From the NCBI RefSeq assembly GCF_001431645.1, contig NZ_LLXU01000050.1:58350-122349 (forward strand): 64,000 bases of DNA. Reading direction: 5' to 3'. The DNA is from Stenotrophomonas panacihumi (GTDB taxonomy: Bacteria > Pseudomonadota > Gammaproteobacteria > Xanthomonadales > Xanthomonadaceae). Shown here piece after piece: positions 51,682 through 61,775 of the stretch. The notes below the pieces were generated by a model, which was not told the DNA's origin, searched no databases, and was given only the letters and a program-made list of their open reading frames with translations. The stretch's first letter is position 1, and the number at the start of each line of letters is the position of its first letter. A program made the translations under genes and the position numbers.

Positions 51682-52581
51682 ATGACCGCCACCCCCGCCC
51701 TGCCCGGCTATCCGGCGCACCCGCAGCGTTTCGAGGTCCGCCCCGGCCTGTCGATGTCCTACCTGGACGAAGGCCCGCGCGACGGCGAGGTGGTGGTGAT
51801 GCTGCACGGCAATCCGTCGTGGAGCTACCTGTGGCGCAACCTGGTGGCCGGGCTGAGCGACCGCTACCGCTGCATCGTGCCGGACCACATCGGCATGGGC
51901 CTGTCCGACAAGCCGGACGACAGCCGCTACGAATACACCCTGCAATCGCGCGTGGACGACGTCACCGCGCTGCTCGACCACCTCGGCATCACCGGCCCGA
52001 TCACCCTGGCCGTGCACGACTGGGGCGGCATGATCGGCTTCGGCTGGGCGCTCTCGCACGCCGCGCAGGTCAAGCGGCTGGTCGTCACCAACACCGCCGC
52101 GTTCCCGATGCCGGCCGCCAAGCGGATGCCGTGGCAGATCGCGCTGGGCCGCGACTGGAAGATCGGCGAATGGATCATCCGCGGCTTCAACGCGTTCTCC
52201 GCCGGCGCCTCGTGGATCGGCGTGGAGCAGCGCATGCCCGCCGACGTGCGGCGCGCGTATGTCGCCCCGTACGACACCTGGGCCCATCGCATCGCCACCA
52301 TCCGCTTCATGCAGGACATCCCGCTCTCGCCGGCCGACCGCGCGTGGCCGCTGCTGGAAGCCGCCGGCAAGGCGCTGCCGGGCTTCGCCGACCGCCCGGC
52401 GTTCATCGGCTGGGGCCTGAAGGATTTCGTCTTCGACCGCCACTTCCTCGACGGCTTCCGCGCCGCGCTGCCGAACGCCGAAGTGCAGGCCTTCGACGAT
52501 GCCGGCCACTACGTGCTGGAAGACAAGGCGAAGGTGCTGGTGCCGGCGATCCGCGCGTTCCTGGACCGCCATCCGCTGTAA
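51682..52581 (+). CDS. oleB: OleB, beta-lactone decarboxylase (alpha/beta hydrolase)
   Basis: 299 residues related to haloalkane dehalogenases. The nucleophile Asp113 is in VHDWGGMIG, the oxyanion/halide-type region HGNPSWSYLW is at 42-51, and the catalytic His is in DDAGHYVLED near the end. OleB converts the cis-beta-lactone made by OleC into the final cis-olefin and CO2. In actinobacteria it is fused to OleC; here it is separate, as in Xanthomonas. The ATG follows the AAGAGGAATCCG ribosome site. A minus-strand ykgJ-like gene lies between it and oleC. Confidence 0.94.
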   Translation: MTATPALPGYPAHPQRFEVRPGLSMSYLDEGPRDGEVVVMLHGNPSWSYLWRNLVAGLSDRYRCIVPDHIGMGLSDKPDDSRYEYTLQSRVDDVTALLDHLGITGPITLAVHDWGGMIGFGWALSHAAQVKRLVVTNTAAFPMPAAKRMPWQIALGRDWKIGEWIIRGFNAFSAGASWIGVEQRMPADVRRAYVAPYDTWAHRIATIRFMQDIPLSPADRAWPLLEAAGKALPGFADRPAFIGWGLKDFVFDRHFLDGFRAALPNAEVQAFDDAGHYVLEDKAKVLVPAIRAFLDRHPL

Positions 52582-52588
52582 GCGCGGC

Positions 52589-52975
52589 TCAGTATTCGGG
52601 CAGGGGATTGCGCTGCGCGTCGTCCACGCCGATCCAGTCCGCCGCGCCCAGCGGCGGCAAGCCATACGCCGCCCGCGACCGGTCGCACTGTTCGCTGCGT
52701 TGGTCGCCGAACTCCAGCGACGCCGGCACCTGCGCGCACACCGCCGGCCGGCGGTCGTGGATGGTGCAGCGGCTATGGCGCCCGATGTCCGCGTCCAGCG
52801 CGATGCAGCGCGGCTGGGCCTGCGAGGTGCCGCGCATGACGCGCTCGTGCGCCCGCAGCGAATCGGTCAGTTCGACCGGCACCCGTCCGCCCAGGCTGGG
52901 CTCGGCCTCGCTCCAGTGGAGGCTGACCCGGAAGTGGGCGCAGCAGGCACCGCAGGAGAGGCAGGGATGCGCCAT
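52589..52975 (-). CDS. YkgJ-family cysteine cluster protein
   Basis: 128 residues. The N-terminal CLSCGACC plus later CTIHDRRPAVCAQVP and QCDRSRA give the CxxCxxCC...C...C pattern of the YkgJ/UPF0153 family, predicted to bind zinc or an iron-sulfur cluster. It is cytoplasmic and of unknown role. It is embedded on the opposite strand between oleB and oleC; its stop is 7 bases from the oleB stop. The same inserted gene occurs in Xanthomonas ole clusters as far as I recall, so a link to olefin synthesis is possible but unshown. Confidence 0.88.
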   Translation of the reverse strand: MAHPCLSCGACCAHFRVSLHWSEAEPSLGGRVPVELTDSLRAHERVMRGTSQAQPRCIALDADIGRHSRCTIHDRRPAVCAQVPASLEFGDQRSEQCDRSRAAYGLPPLGAADWIGVDDAQRNPLPEY

Positions 52976-53094
52976 GGGCGTGGAGGACAGGAAAGAGGCG
53001 GCGGCATTCTGCCGGAACCCGTGCCGGGCGCAAGTCGGCGGCGTTCAGTGGCCGCCGCCGGGCGATGGAGACGACACGAACGCGGGCGCGCGGC

Positions 53095-53100
53095 GATAAT
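53095..53100 (+). promoter_or_regulatory. -10 hexamer of a leaderless oleC
   Basis: GATAAT lies six bases before the oleC ATG at 53107, so transcription should begin on the start codon. No Shine-Dalgarno is present. Confidence 0.5.
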
Positions 53101-53106
53101 CCCCCG

Positions 53107-54759
53107 ATGATCCCACCGTGCAACATTGCGGCGACGCTGCCGGAACTGGCGCGTACGCAGCCGCAGCAGATCGCCATCCGTTGCCCCGGCCGTCGCGGTG
53201 CCGACGGCATGGCGCGCTACGACCTTACCTTGACCTATGCCGAGCTGGACCAGCGCAGCGACGCCATCGCCGCCGGCCTGGCCCGCTACGGCATCGGCCG
53301 CGGCACGCGCACGGTGGTGATGGTGCGGCCTTCGCGCGAGTTCTTCCTGCTGATGTTCGCGCTGTTCAAGGCCGGCGCGGTGCCGGTGCTGGTGGACCCG
53401 GGCATCGACCGTCGCGCGCTGCGGCAGTGCCTGGACGAGGCCGAGCCGGAGGCGTTCATCGGCATCCCGCTGGCGCAGCTGGCGCGGCGCCTGCTGGGCT
53501 GGGCGCGCTCGGCCACGCGCATCGTCACCGTGGGCAGGCGCTGGGCGTGGGGCGGCACCACGCTGGCGAAGATCGAGCGCGAGGGCAGCGCGGCGGGCAG
53601 CCAGCTGGCCGATACCGCGCCGGACGACGTCGCCGCCATCCTGTTCACCAGTGGCTCCACCGGCGTGCCGAAGGGCGTGGTGTATCGCCACCGCCATTTC
53701 GTCGGCCAGATCGAACTGCTGCGCAACGCCTTCGGCATGCTGCCCGGCGGCGTGGACCTGCCGACCTTCCCGCCCTTCGCGTTGTTCGACCCCGCGCTGG
53801 GCCTGACCTCGGTGATCCCGGACATGGACCCGACGCGCCCGGCCCAGGCCGACCCGCGCCGGCTGCACGACGCCATCGCACGCTTCGGCATCACCCAGCT
53901 GTTCGGCTCGCCCGCGCTGATGCGCGTGCTGGCCGATCATGGCCAGCCGCTGCCCACCGTCACCCGCGTGACCTCCGCCGGTGCGCCGGTGCCGCCGGAA
54001 GTAGTGGCGAAGATGCGCGCGCTGTTGCCGGAGGACGCGCAGTTCTGGACGCCCTATGGCGCCACCGAATGCCTGCCGGTGGCGGTGATCGAAGGCCGCG
54101 AACTGGAGCGCACCCGCGAGGCGACCGAGGCCGGCGCGGGCACCTGCGTGGGCCGCGTGGTGCCGCCGAACGAGGTGCGCATCATCGCCATCGACGATGC
54201 GCCGATCCCGCAGTGGGAAGGCGTGCGCGAACTGCCTGCCGGCGAAGTCGGCGAGATCACCGTCGCCGGACCCACCGCCACCGACACCTATTACCACCGC
54301 GATGCCGCCACCGCCGTGGCGAAGATCCGCGAACGCTCGCCCGAGGCCGCCGAACGCGTCGTGCACCGCATGGGCGATGTCGGCTACTTCGACGCCGAAG
54401 GCCGGTTGTGGTTCTGCGGCCGCAAGACCCAGCGCGTGGAAACCGCCGCCGGGCCGATGTACACCGAGCAGGTCGAGCCGGTGTTCAACACCGTGCCGGG
54501 CATCCGCCGCACCGCGCTGGTCGGCGTGGGCACGCCCGGCGCGCAACAGCCGGTGCTGTGCTACGAGCTGCTGCCCGGCGCGCAGGGCGAGGGCATGGCG
54601 CAACGCCTGCGCGAGCGCGCCGAAGCTTTCCCGCACACCCAGGCGCTGACGCGCTTCCTCGTCCACCCGGGTTTCCCGGTCGATATCCGCCACAACGCCA
54701 AGATCGGCCGCGAACAGCTCGCGCGCTGGGCCACCGAACAACTGGAGCGCAACGCATGA
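53107..54759 (+). CDS. oleC: OleC, beta-lactone synthetase (AMP-dependent)
   Basis: 550 residues of the acyl-CoA synthetase/ANL superfamily. The P-loop [12 protein letters not shown] lies at residues 179-190, [13 protein letters not shown] forms the A5 region, and [16 protein letters not shown] with a later Lys in [12 protein letters not shown] are the A7/A8 and A10 elements. OleC activates the 2-alkyl-3-hydroxy acid with ATP and closes a beta-lactone instead of forming a CoA thioester. The ATG at 53107 coincides with a predicted transcription start. Its stop overlaps oleD by ATGA. Confidence 0.94.
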   Translation: MIPPCNIAATLPELARTQPQQIAIRCPGRRGADGMARYDLTLTYAELDQRSDAIAAGLARYGIGRGTRTVVMVRPSREFFLLMFALFKAGAVPVLVDPGIDRRALRQCLDEAEPEAFIGIPLAQLARRLLGWARSATRIVTVGRRWAWGGTTLAKIEREGSAAGSQLADTAPDDVAAILFTSGSTGVPKGVVYRHRHFVGQIELLRNAFGMLPGGVDLPTFPPFALFDPALGLTSVIPDMDPTRPAQADPRRLHDAIARFGITQLFGSPALMRVLADHGQPLPTVTRVTSAGAPVPPEVVAKMRALLPEDAQFWTPYGATECLPVAVIEGRELERTREATEAGAGTCVGRVVPPNEVRIIAIDDAPIPQWEGVRELPAGEVGEITVAGPTATDTYYHRDAATAVAKIRERSPEAAERVVHRMGDVGYFDAEGRLWFCGRKTQRVETAAGPMYTEQVEPVFNTVPGIRRTALVGVGTPGAQQPVLCYELLPGAQGEGMAQRLRERAEAFPHTQALTRFLVHPGFPVDIRHNAKIGREQLARWATEQLERNA

Positions 54760-55766
54760 AGATCCTGGTCACCGGCGGCGGTGGTTTCCTTGGCCAGGCG
54801 TTGTGCCGCGGGCTGGTCGAACGCGGGCACGAAGTGCTGAGCTTCAACCGCGGCCATTACCCGGCGTTGCAGGCGCTGGGCGTGGGCCAGATCCGTGGCG
54901 ACCTCGCCGATGCCGACGCCGTGCGCCACGCCATCGCCGGCGTGGACGCGGTCTTCCACAATGCGGCCAAGGCCGGCGCGTGGGGCAGCTACGAGAGCTA
55001 CCACCTCGCGAACGTGGTCGGCACCGAGAACGTGCTCGCCGCGTGCCGGGCCGCCGGCGTCGGCAAGCTGGTGTACACCTCCACGCCGAGCGTGACCCAT
55101 CGCGCCACGCATCCGGTCGAAGGGCTGGATGCCAGCCAGGTGCCTTACGGCGAAGACTTCCAGGCGCCGTATGCGGCGACCAAGGCCATCGCCGAACGCG
55201 CGGTGCTCGCCGCCAACAGCGCCACGCTCGCCACCGTGGCGCTGCGCCCGCGCCTGATCTGGGGCCCGGGCGACAACCAGATCGTGCCGCGCCTGGCCGA
55301 ACGCGCGCGCGCCGGCCGCCTGCGCCTGGTCGGCACCGGCGAGAACCGCGTGGACACCACCTATATCGACAACGCCGCGCAGGCGCACTTCGATGCGTTC
55401 GAGCACCTGGCCGTGGGCGAGGCCTGCGCCGGCAAGGCGTATTTCATTTCCAACGGCGAACCGCTGCCGATGCGCGAGCTGATCAACCGCCTGCTCGCCG
55501 CCGCCGGCGCACCGCCGGTGACCCAGTCGATCTCGTTCAAGACGGCCTACCGCATCGGCCGCGCGTGCGAAATCCTGTGGCCGCTGCTGCGCCTGAAGGG
55601 CGAGCCGCCGATGACGCGCTTCCTCGCCGAGCAGCTGTGCACCGCGCACTGGTACGACATGGGCCCGGCCAAGCGCGACTTCGGCTACGTGCCGCGCGTC
55701 AGCATTGACGAGGGCATCACAAGGCTGAAGTCCTCATTTGCCGCCCACGCCGCCATCACCGATTGA
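54756..55766 (+). CDS. oleD: OleD, 2-alkyl-3-ketoacid reductase
   Basis: 336 residues of the short-chain dehydrogenase/epimerase (extended SDR) family. The NADP-binding GGGGFLG is at residues 7-13, the catalytic Tyr139 and Lys143 lie in [10 protein letters not shown], and a Ser is in YTSTPSVTH. OleD reduces the OleA product to the 3-hydroxy acid used by OleC. Its C-terminus (GFLAEQLC-like [19 protein letters not shown]) is typical. It is coupled to oleC through ATGA. The four ole proteins assemble together in X. campestris. Confidence 0.94.
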   Translation: MKILVTGGGGFLGQALCRGLVERGHEVLSFNRGHYPALQALGVGQIRGDLADADAVRHAIAGVDAVFHNAAKAGAWGSYESYHLANVVGTENVLAACRAAGVGKLVYTSTPSVTHRATHPVEGLDASQVPYGEDFQAPYAATKAIAERAVLAANSATLATVALRPRLIWGPGDNQIVPRLAERARAGRLRLVGTGENRVDTTYIDNAAQAHFDAFEHLAVGEACAGKAYFISNGEPLPMRELINRLLAAAGAPPVTQSISFKTAYRIGRACEILWPLLRLKGEPPMTRFLAEQLCTAHWYDMGPAKRDFGYVPRVSIDEGITRLKSSFAAHAAITD

Positions 55767-55829
55767 AGACCGCGGCAAACCGATGATGTCAACGCGCCGA
55801 TCCGGCCCGTCAACCTCTTCGGGAACGCC

Positions 55830-55988
55830 ATGCTGCACTACGCCATCGTCTTCTTCGTCATCGCCATCATTGCCGCAGTGCTGGGCTTCAGCGGCATCGC
55901 CGGTGCCGCCACCAACATCGCCTGGATCCTGTTCGTCGTGTTCCTGATCCTGGCGGTGATCTCGATGTTCCGCCGCGGCCGCGTCTAG
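55830..55988 (+). CDS. DUF1328 (YtjA-like) small membrane protein
   Basis: 52 residues, read directly from the DNA: it begins [20 protein letters not shown] and ends MFRRGRV. Two hydrophobic helices (about 3-22 and 29-47) are separated by SGIAGAATN, the standard DUF1328 layout. These small inner-membrane proteins are induced by stress in several proteobacteria, and their role is unknown. It lies 63 bases after oleD in the same orientation; no Shine-Dalgarno stronger than GGGAACGCC is present. Confidence 0.9.
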   Translation: MLHYAIVFFVIAIIAAVLGFSGIAGAATNIAWILFVVFLILAVISMFRRGRV

Positions 55989-56045
55989 TCGAAGCGGTTG
56001 CAGGCTGGCCGGCGCATCTTCGGATGCGCCGGCCCTGCAGGGCGG

Positions 56046-57143
56046 TCAGCCGACCGTGCTGCGCAGTTGGGCATCGGCGCGATGGCGCTCGATCGCCAGT
56101 TCCACCAGCCGCGTGATCAGTCCGCGGTACGTCACGCCACTGGCACCCCACAGCTTCGGATACATGCTGATGCGGGTGAAGCCCGGCAGGGTGTTGATCT
56201 CGTTGATGACGATCCGTCCCTCCGCCGTCAAGAACACGTCCACCCGCGCCAACCCGGCGCATTCCAGCGTTTCATAGGCACGCAACGCGATCGCGCGGAT
56301 GCGCTGCTGGGTGTCCTCGTCGATGGCCGCCGGCACCACCACTTCCGCGCCGGTCTCGCTGATGTACTTGGTGTCGTACGAATAGAACTCGTCGTGCACC
56401 ACCACCTCGCCGCACACGCTCGCCTCCGGCGCCTCGTTGCCGAGCACGGCGCATTCGATCTCGCGCCCGACGATGGCCGATTCCACCAGCACCTTGTGGT
56501 CGAAGGAGAACGCCAGCGCCACGGCCTGCGCGAATTCCGTGGCATCGCGCACCTTGCTCACGCCGACCGAAGAACCCTGGTTGGCTGGCTTCACGAACAA
56601 CGGCAGGCCCAGTTGCGCGCTGATCGCGGCGAAGTCCGCGGTATCGGCGTCGCGCCGGCGCAGGGTGACGAACGGCGCCACGTCCAGGCCGGCGTCGCGC
56701 AGCAGGCGCTTGGCGACGTCCTTGTCCATCGACACCGCCGAACCGAGCACGCCGGAGCCCACGAACGGCAGGTTCGCCATGCGCAGCAGGCCCTGCAGCG
56801 AGCCGTCCTCGCCCAGCGTGCCGTGCACGATGGGGAACACCACGTCGATCTGCGCCAGCGCCGAGGCCGGCTGCAGCGCCTGCAGCTGCTGTGCCTCGCG
56901 ACCGGGCACCAGCGCCACGCCCTGGCCGGAGCGGTGCAGGGCGATGCGGGCCGGGTCCTCGGCATTGAGCAGGTAGTCGCCCAGGTCGTTGATGTGCCAC
57001 TGGCCCTGCTTGTCGATGCCGATCAGGGTCACCTCGAAGCGGTCGGGGTCGAGCGCGTCGACGATGTTCCTGGCCGACTGCAACGACACCTCGTGCTCGG
57101 CCGACTTGCCGCCGAAGATGAGGCCTACCCGGATCTTGCCCAT
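56046..57143 (-). CDS. ddl: D-alanine--D-alanine ligase
   Basis: 365 residues, the length of DdlA-type enzymes. The start [18 protein letters not shown] is the family signature, the ATP-grasp region has [15 protein letters not shown], and the metal-binding end [10 protein letters not shown] is intact. It makes the D-Ala-D-Ala dipeptide for peptidoglycan and is the target of D-cycloserine. The ATG at 57143 follows AAAGGCGG. It is not in the mur cluster, where DdlB normally resides, so this is probably the stand-alone DdlA-type copy. It is divergent from ubiJ. Confidence 0.95.
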   Translation of the reverse strand: MGKIRVGLIFGGKSAEHEVSLQSARNIVDALDPDRFEVTLIGIDKQGQWHINDLGDYLLNAEDPARIALHRSGQGVALVPGREAQQLQALQPASALAQIDVVFPIVHGTLGEDGSLQGLLRMANLPFVGSGVLGSAVSMDKDVAKRLLRDAGLDVAPFVTLRRRDADTADFAAISAQLGLPLFVKPANQGSSVGVSKVRDATEFAQAVALAFSFDHKVLVESAIVGREIECAVLGNEAPEASVCGEVVVHDEFYSYDTKYISETGAEVVVPAAIDEDTQQRIRAIALRAYETLECAGLARVDVFLTAEGRIVINEINTLPGFTRISMYPKLWGASGVTYRGLITRLVELAIERHRADAQLRSTVG

Positions 57144-57244
57144 TGCACCACCGCCTTTGCGCGAAACGAAAGCGCATAGCATGCCCCCATTCCACCGGGC
57201 GCGCCGAAGCGCCGCGTGCACGGCGAACCGGTGGGCGCAGCCGC

Positions 57245-57250
57245 TAGAAT
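57245..57250 (+). promoter_or_regulatory. -10 hexamer of a leaderless ubiJ
   Basis: TAGAAT is seven bases before the A of the ubiJ ATG at 57258, so transcription should begin within one base of the start codon. Confidence 0.45.
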
Positions 57251-57257
57251 GGCGGCC

Positions 57258-57899
57258 ATGCCTGCTTTCCCCCTGCCCAACCTCAAACCGCTGGCCGGCC
57301 GCGCGCTGGAAGCGGCGCTCAACCGCGCGCTGGCGCTGGACCCGGACACCCGCACCGCCGTGCAGGCCCTGGACGGGCAGCGCATCGAGATGACGCTGGA
57401 GGCCCCGGCCCTGGCGCTGCAGATCCGCGTGGAGGGCGACCGCCTGCGGGTGGGCCCGGTGGACCGTTCCAGCGAGCCGGACCTGGCCGTGCGCAGCACG
57501 CTGGGCGGGCTGCTGTCCCAGTTGCCGCTGCTGGCGCAGTCCGCGCGCGGGGCCACGCCGGGGGGGCGCATGCGCGTCTCCGGCGATGCCGAACTGGCGC
57601 GCCGCCTGCAGCAGCTGGCCAGCCGCTTCGATCCGGACTGGCAGCTGCCGTTCGTCGCCGTGTTCGGCGAGGTGATCGGCGTGCAGGTCGCGCAGGCCGC
57701 GCGCGGTGCCTTGCGCCAGGCGCGCGTGCTGGCAAGCGGCCTGGCCCGCGACGCCGCCGAGTACGTCACCGAGGAGTCGCGCGACGTCGTGCCGCGCGGC
57801 GAGCTCGACGCCTTCCACGACGACGTGGATCACCTGCGCGATGACGTCGAACGCCTCGCCGCGCGGGTGTCGCGCCTGCGCGCGGGAGGTGCGGCATGA
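57258..57899 (+). CDS. ubiJ: Ubiquinone biosynthesis accessory factor UbiJ
   Basis: 213 residues. The N-terminal SCP2-type lipid-binding domain (residues ~10-115; [32 protein letters not shown]) is followed by a C-terminal helical part with [21 protein letters not shown]. UbiJ binds ubiquinone intermediates and scaffolds the Ubi complex. It overlaps ubiB by 4 bases, the usual ubiJ-ubiB arrangement (ubiE is not in the window). An in-frame ATG at 57249 lies inside the -10 hexamer region, so 57258 is preferred. Confidence 0.9.
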   Translation: MPAFPLPNLKPLAGRALEAALNRALALDPDTRTAVQALDGQRIEMTLEAPALALQIRVEGDRLRVGPVDRSSEPDLAVRSTLGGLLSQLPLLAQSARGATPGGRMRVSGDAELARRLQQLASRFDPDWQLPFVAVFGEVIGVQVAQAARGALRQARVLASGLARDAAEYVTEESRDVVPRGELDAFHDDVDHLRDDVERLAARVSRLRAGGAA

Positions 57900-59548
57900 A
57901 GGCCTTCTTCCGCGCCAGCCGCATCGGCCGGGTGGTGCTGCGCTATCGCCTGGACGACCTGCTCGAAGACACGCCCGCCGGCCGCTGGCTGCGCCTGGCC
58001 AAGCCCTTCGTGCCGCGCGCGCCGGCCGCCATCGCGGCGCAGTCGCGTGGCGCGCGGCTGCGCCTGGCGTTGCAGGACCTGGGCCCGATCTTCGTCAAGT
58101 TCGGGCAGATCCTCTCCACCCGCCGCGACCTGGTGCCGCCGGACGTCGCCGACGAGCTGACCCTGCTGCAGGACCGCGTGCAGCCGTTCGACGGGCAGAC
58201 CGCGCGCGCCATCGTCGAGCAGGCGCTGGGGCAGCCGGTCGAAACCGCGTTCGCCAGCTTCGACACCACGCCGCTGGCCTCCGCCTCGATCGCCCAGGTG
58301 CACGCGGCGACGCTGCACGATGGCCGCCAGGTGGTGGTCAAGGTGCTGCGCCCGACCATCGAAAGGCAGATCGACGCCGACATCGCGCTGCTCAAGTCAC
58401 TCGCCGCGCTGGTGGACCGTACCCACCCGCGCGCGGAGAAGATCCGCCCGCGCGAAGTCGTGGCCGAGATCGAGAACACCCTGGCCGCCGAGCTCGACCT
58501 GCAGCGCGAAGGCGCCAACGCCAGCGTGCTGCGGCGCTTCTGGCTGGGCTCGGACGACCTGTACGTGCCGGAGGTGATCTGGACGCACACCGCCGAGCGC
58601 GCGCTGACGCTGGAACGCGTGTACGGCATCCCCTCCGACGACATCGCCGCGCTCGACGCCGCCGGCATCGACCGCAAGGTGCTCGCCGCCAAGGGCGTGC
58701 GCGTGTTCTACACGCAGGTGTTCCGCGACAATTTCTTCCACGCCGACGCGCACGCCGGCAACATATGGGTGGACAGCGACCCGGAGCGCCGCCTCAACCC
58801 GCGCTTCATCGCGCTGGACTTCGGCATCATGGGCCAGCTCTCGCAGGAGGATCAGTACTACCTCGCCGAGAACTTCATGGCCATCTTCAACCGCGACTAC
58901 CGGCGCATCGCCGAGCTGCACGTGGAGGCGGGCTGGATGCCGTCCAACGTGCGCATCGACGAGCTGGAAGCCGCCGCGCGCTCGGTGTGCGAGCCGTACT
59001 TCACCCGGCCGCTGTCGCAGATTTCGCTGGCCGAGGTGCTGCTCAAGCTGTTCCGCGTGGCCCAGCGCTACCAGCTCACGCTGCAGCCGCAGTTGATCCT
59101 GCTGCAGAAGACCCTGCTCAACATCGAAGGCGTCGGGCGCCAGCTGGATCCGCAGCTGGACATCTGGGCGGTGGCGCGGCCAGTGCTCGAACGCATCCTC
59201 ATCGAACGCTACAGCCCGCGCCGCGCGCTGAAGGAACTGCGCAAGCGCCTGCCGGAGCTGATGACCCACGCGCCGGACATGCCGCGCCTCGTGCACGCGT
59301 GGCTGCGCCAGCAGGTCGAGGGCCAGCACCGGGTGGACGTACGCTCGCAGGAACTGCGCGCGCTCGACCGCAGCGTGCGCCTGCTGCAGCGGCGCGCGGT
59401 GATGGCGATCACCGGCGTCGGCCTGCTGGTGTGCGCGGCCGTGCTGCACGGCCTGCACGGCGATGCGCGGCAGGGCGCGACGCTGTGGATCTGGGCCAGT
59501 GGCATTGCCGGCGCCGTGTCGCTGGCGGCGGCGTGGTTCAAGCGCTGA
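57896..59548 (+). CDS. ubiB: UbiB, atypical kinase-like ubiquinone biosynthesis protein
   Basis: 550 residues of the ABC1/ADCK family. The KxGQ motif at 68-71 ([16 protein letters not shown]), the Ala-rich ATP loop ASASIAQVH, the catalytic-type Lys in VVVKVLRP, and the metal DFGIMGQL are all present. Two C-terminal membrane helices (about 505-545) anchor it at the inner membrane. UbiB is an ATPase that helps extract ubiquinone precursors from the membrane. It overlaps ubiJ by ATGA and is followed after 7 bases by the methyltransferase gene. Confidence 0.96.
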   Translation: MKAFFRASRIGRVVLRYRLDDLLEDTPAGRWLRLAKPFVPRAPAAIAAQSRGARLRLALQDLGPIFVKFGQILSTRRDLVPPDVADELTLLQDRVQPFDGQTARAIVEQALGQPVETAFASFDTTPLASASIAQVHAATLHDGRQVVVKVLRPTIERQIDADIALLKSLAALVDRTHPRAEKIRPREVVAEIENTLAAELDLQREGANASVLRRFWLGSDDLYVPEVIWTHTAERALTLERVYGIPSDDIAALDAAGIDRKVLAAKGVRVFYTQVFRDNFFHADAHAGNIWVDSDPERRLNPRFIALDFGIMGQLSQEDQYYLAENFMAIFNRDYRRIAELHVEAGWMPSNVRIDELEAAARSVCEPYFTRPLSQISLAEVLLKLFRVAQRYQLTLQPQLILLQKTLLNIEGVGRQLDPQLDIWAVARPVLERILIERYSPRRALKELRKRLPELMTHAPDMPRLVHAWLRQQVEGQHRVDVRSQELRALDRSVRLLQRRAVMAITGVGLLVCAAVLHGLHGDARQGATLWIWASGIAGAVSLAAAWFKR

Positions 59549-59555
59549 GGCCGCG

Positions 59556-60164
59556 GTGCCCGACGACCTCGCCCGGCTGAAGGCGGAACTGGCGGCGTTC
59601 GGCGCCGCCCACGATGCCGCCGCCACCACGCGTGGCGAGCGCATGCTCAACATCACGCCGGATACCGGCGAATTCCTTGCCGTGCTGGTGCGCGCCACGC
59701 GGGCGCGGCGCATCGTCGAGATCGGCACCTCCAACGGCTATTCCACGCTGTGGCTAGCCGAGGCGGCGCAGGTGCAGGGTGGCCACGTCATCACCCTCGA
59801 ACGCGATGCCGGCAAGGTGGCGATGGCACGCGAGAACTTCATCCGCGCGCGGCTGAGCCCCGTCATCACGCAATGGCAGGGCGATGCGGGCGATTGGCTC
59901 GCCGCCGCGCCGGCCGCCTCGATGGACTTGCTGTTCCTGGATTCCCACCGCGCCGCCTATGCCGGCTGGTGGCCCTGGATCGACCGCGTGCTGCGCCCCG
60001 GCGGCCTGCTGGTCGTCGATAACGCGGTGTCGCACGCCGAAGAGATGGCGCCCCTGCGCGCGCTGCTCGATGCCGCGCCCGGCTATGCGGTCTCGCTCGT
60101 GCCGGTGGGCAAGGGCGAGTTGCTCGCGGTTAAGCCCGGTGGCCAGGTCTTAAAGGGTTCTTAA
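59556..60164 (+). CDS. Class I SAM-dependent O-methyltransferase
   Basis: 202 residues from GTG 59556. Motif I EIGTSNGYSTLWLAEA near residues 50-65 binds SAM, LERDAGKVAMARENF follows, and LLFLDSHRAAYAGWWPW with VVDNAVSH marks the catechol-OMT-like family 3. The substrate is unknown; phenolics are common for this family. It is only 7 bases after ubiB, so co-transcription is likely, but a role in ubiquinone methylation is not supported, since UbiG and UbiE differ in sequence. The stop codon lies inside the direct-repeat box at 60150-60166. Confidence 0.85.
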   Translation: MPDDLARLKAELAAFGAAHDAAATTRGERMLNITPDTGEFLAVLVRATRARRIVEIGTSNGYSTLWLAEAAQVQGGHVITLERDAGKVAMARENFIRARLSPVITQWQGDAGDWLAAAPAASMDLLFLDSHRAAYAGWWPWIDRVLRPGGLLVVDNAVSHAEEMAPLRALLDAAPGYAVSLVPVGKGELLAVKPGGQVLKGS

Positions 60165-60166
60165 AG
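60150..60166 (+). promoter_or_regulatory. PmrA-type direct-repeat box before the GNAT/MBL operon
   Basis: CTTAAA-GGGTT-CTTAAA is a perfect 6-5-6 direct repeat, the pattern bound by PmrA/QseB-type response regulators. It lies 107 bases before the GNAT start. AT-rich CTTAA hexamers are rare in this GC-rich window, which makes chance less likely. The same pattern occurs upstream of the nearby response-regulator gene. Confidence 0.6.
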
Positions 60167-60272
60167 CGCGCCGCGCACCCTGTCCCGGTGGGCGTACGCC
60201 ATGCCCCTGGAGATCGCTGATGACGTCGCAATGGAATTCCTCGCCGCTGGCCTTCCGCAAGGAGGGATCCGC

Positions 60273-60680
60273 ATGATCGCGCTGGTCCTGGACGTGTTGC
60301 CCTCGGCGCGCCGCGCGATGCCCGAATGGGCACTCGAACGCGTCGACGCCGACGCCCTGCCGCGGGTGTGGGCGCTGTGCCGCGAGGCCTCCGAGTTGCC
60401 GCTGCCCGCGCATGCACCGCTGCCGTTGCGCGAAGCGCTGCTCGACGCACCCTATCGCGCATGGGCCTGGCTGGCGCGCAGCGATGGCCGCGATGTCGGC
60501 GTGCTGGTCGCCAGCGTCGGCCTGGACCTGCCCGGCGGCGAGTACGGCCTGCGCATCGACGGCCTGTACGTCAAACCCGCCTGGCGCGGCTGTGGCATCG
60601 GCGAAGGCCTGCGCCTGCACGCGCAGCGCGTGGCCGATGACATGGGCTGCGCGCGCGTGCACTGGCCGGCCGCGCCATGA
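60273..60680 (+). CDS. GNAT-family N-acetyltransferase
   Basis: 135 residues from ATG 60273, which is preceded by the strong AAGGAGGGATCC; an ATG 72 bases upstream (60201) lacks such a site. The GNAT core shows WLARSDGRDVGVLVASV, then IDGLYVKPAWRGCGIGEGLRLHAQR (in part), with the acetyl-CoA pyrophosphate loop RGCGIG near residue 108. The C-terminus seems short (ends HWPAAP), missing the last strand of many GNATs. The substrate is unknown. It overlaps the metallo-hydrolase gene by 4 bases (ATGA). Confidence 0.85.
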   Translation: MIALVLDVLPSARRAMPEWALERVDADALPRVWALCREASELPLPAHAPLPLREALLDAPYRAWAWLARSDGRDVGVLVASVGLDLPGGEYGLRIDGLYVKPAWRGCGIGEGLRLHAQRVADDMGCARVHWPAAP

Positions 60681-61774
60681 AACGCCGCTGGCTCTGGATC
60701 TCCCTCTCCCTCGTCCTTGCCACAGGAATCACCGGCATGTCGGTTTCAGGTTCTGCTGTCGAATATCCGTTGTCCCCGCAATTCCAGGAAGGCCGCTTCC
60801 GCAACGCCGCCGAGCCCCGCATGCCGGAAGGCAAGGAAACCGTTTCGCTGTGGTGGAAGTTCCTCACCGGCAAGCAGCCGGGCACGCGCCCGTCTTCGCC
60901 GATCCCGGTCAGCCCGATCACCGCCGAGGTCCTCGCCGCCGCGAAGGAAGGCGAGCTGTTCCGGCTGGGCCATTCCACCGTGCTGATGCGCCTGGACGGC
61001 GGCTGGTGGATCACCGACCCGGTGTTCTCCGATCGCGCCTCGCCGGTCGGCTGGGCCGGCCCCAAGCGCTTCCAGCCGCCGATGCTCGCGCTGGAAGACC
61101 TGCCGCCGCTGAAGGGCGTGCTGATCTCGCACGACCACTACGACCACCTCGACAAGGCCACGATCATCGCGCTGGCCAAGCGCGCCGAAACGTTCGTCAC
61201 CCCGCTGGGCGTGGGTGACCTGATCCAGCGCTGGGGCGTGCCGGCCGCGCGCATCCACCAGCTCGACTGGTGGCAGGCCTACACCGCCGGCCAGATCACC
61301 TTCACCGCCACCCCGGCGCAGCACTTCTCCGGGCGCGGGCTGTTCGACCGCGACCGTCGGCTGTGGGCCTCGTGGGCGATCCGCACACCGGACCTCAACC
61401 TGTTCTTCAGCGGCGACAGCGGCTACTTCGACGGTTTCGCCGAGATCGGCCGCCGCCTGGGGCCGTTCGACCTCACGCTGGTGGAATGCGGCGCGTACGA
61501 CCCGCTGTGGTCCGGCGTGCACATGCTGCCCGAGCAGACCGTGCAGGCGCATATCGACCTGCGCGGCCGCTGGCTGGTGCCGATCCACAACAGCACCTTC
61601 GACCTGGCCTTCCACGACTGGTACGCGCCGATGGAGCAGGTGCTCGCCGCCGCGCGCCAGCGCCAGGTAGCCATCGCGATGCCGCTGCTGGGGCAGGCGG
61701 TCGACCCGCGCCAGCCGCCGCCGTTGCGGATGTGGTGGCGCGGCGCCTCGGGCCGCGAGCTGGCGGCGGAGTAA
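60677..61774 (+). CDS. Metallo-beta-lactamase-fold hydrolase (NAPE-PLD/UlaG-like)
   Basis: 365 residues with an N-terminal hydrophobic signal or anchor (LWISLSLVLATGITGMSV). The metal site SHDHYDHLD gives His152, His154, Asp156 and His157; downstream LFFSGDSGYFD, and IPIHN-type PIHNSTFDL complete the ligands. The RomA/NAPE-PLD branch hydrolyses phospholipid-like phosphodiesters. A periplasmic or membrane location is likely. It is translated together with the GNAT gene, and the pair has a PmrA-type box upstream, hinting at envelope or lipid modification under two-component control. Confidence 0.87.
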   Translation: MKRRWLWISLSLVLATGITGMSVSGSAVEYPLSPQFQEGRFRNAAEPRMPEGKETVSLWWKFLTGKQPGTRPSSPIPVSPITAEVLAAAKEGELFRLGHSTVLMRLDGGWWITDPVFSDRASPVGWAGPKRFQPPMLALEDLPPLKGVLISHDHYDHLDKATIIALAKRAETFVTPLGVGDLIQRWGVPAARIHQLDWWQAYTAGQITFTATPAQHFSGRGLFDRDRRLWASWAIRTPDLNLFFSGDSGYFDGFAEIGRRLGPFDLTLVECGAYDPLWSGVHMLPEQTVQAHIDLRGRWLVPIHNSTFDLAFHDWYAPMEQVLAAARQRQVAIAMPLLGQAVDPRQPPPLRMWWRGASGRELAAE

Positions 61775-61775
61775 G

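Noticed and set aside
59556..60164. The methyltransferase considered as a ubiquinone O-methyltransferase
   Set aside because: Its motifs fit the catechol-OMT-like family 3, not UbiG or UbiE.
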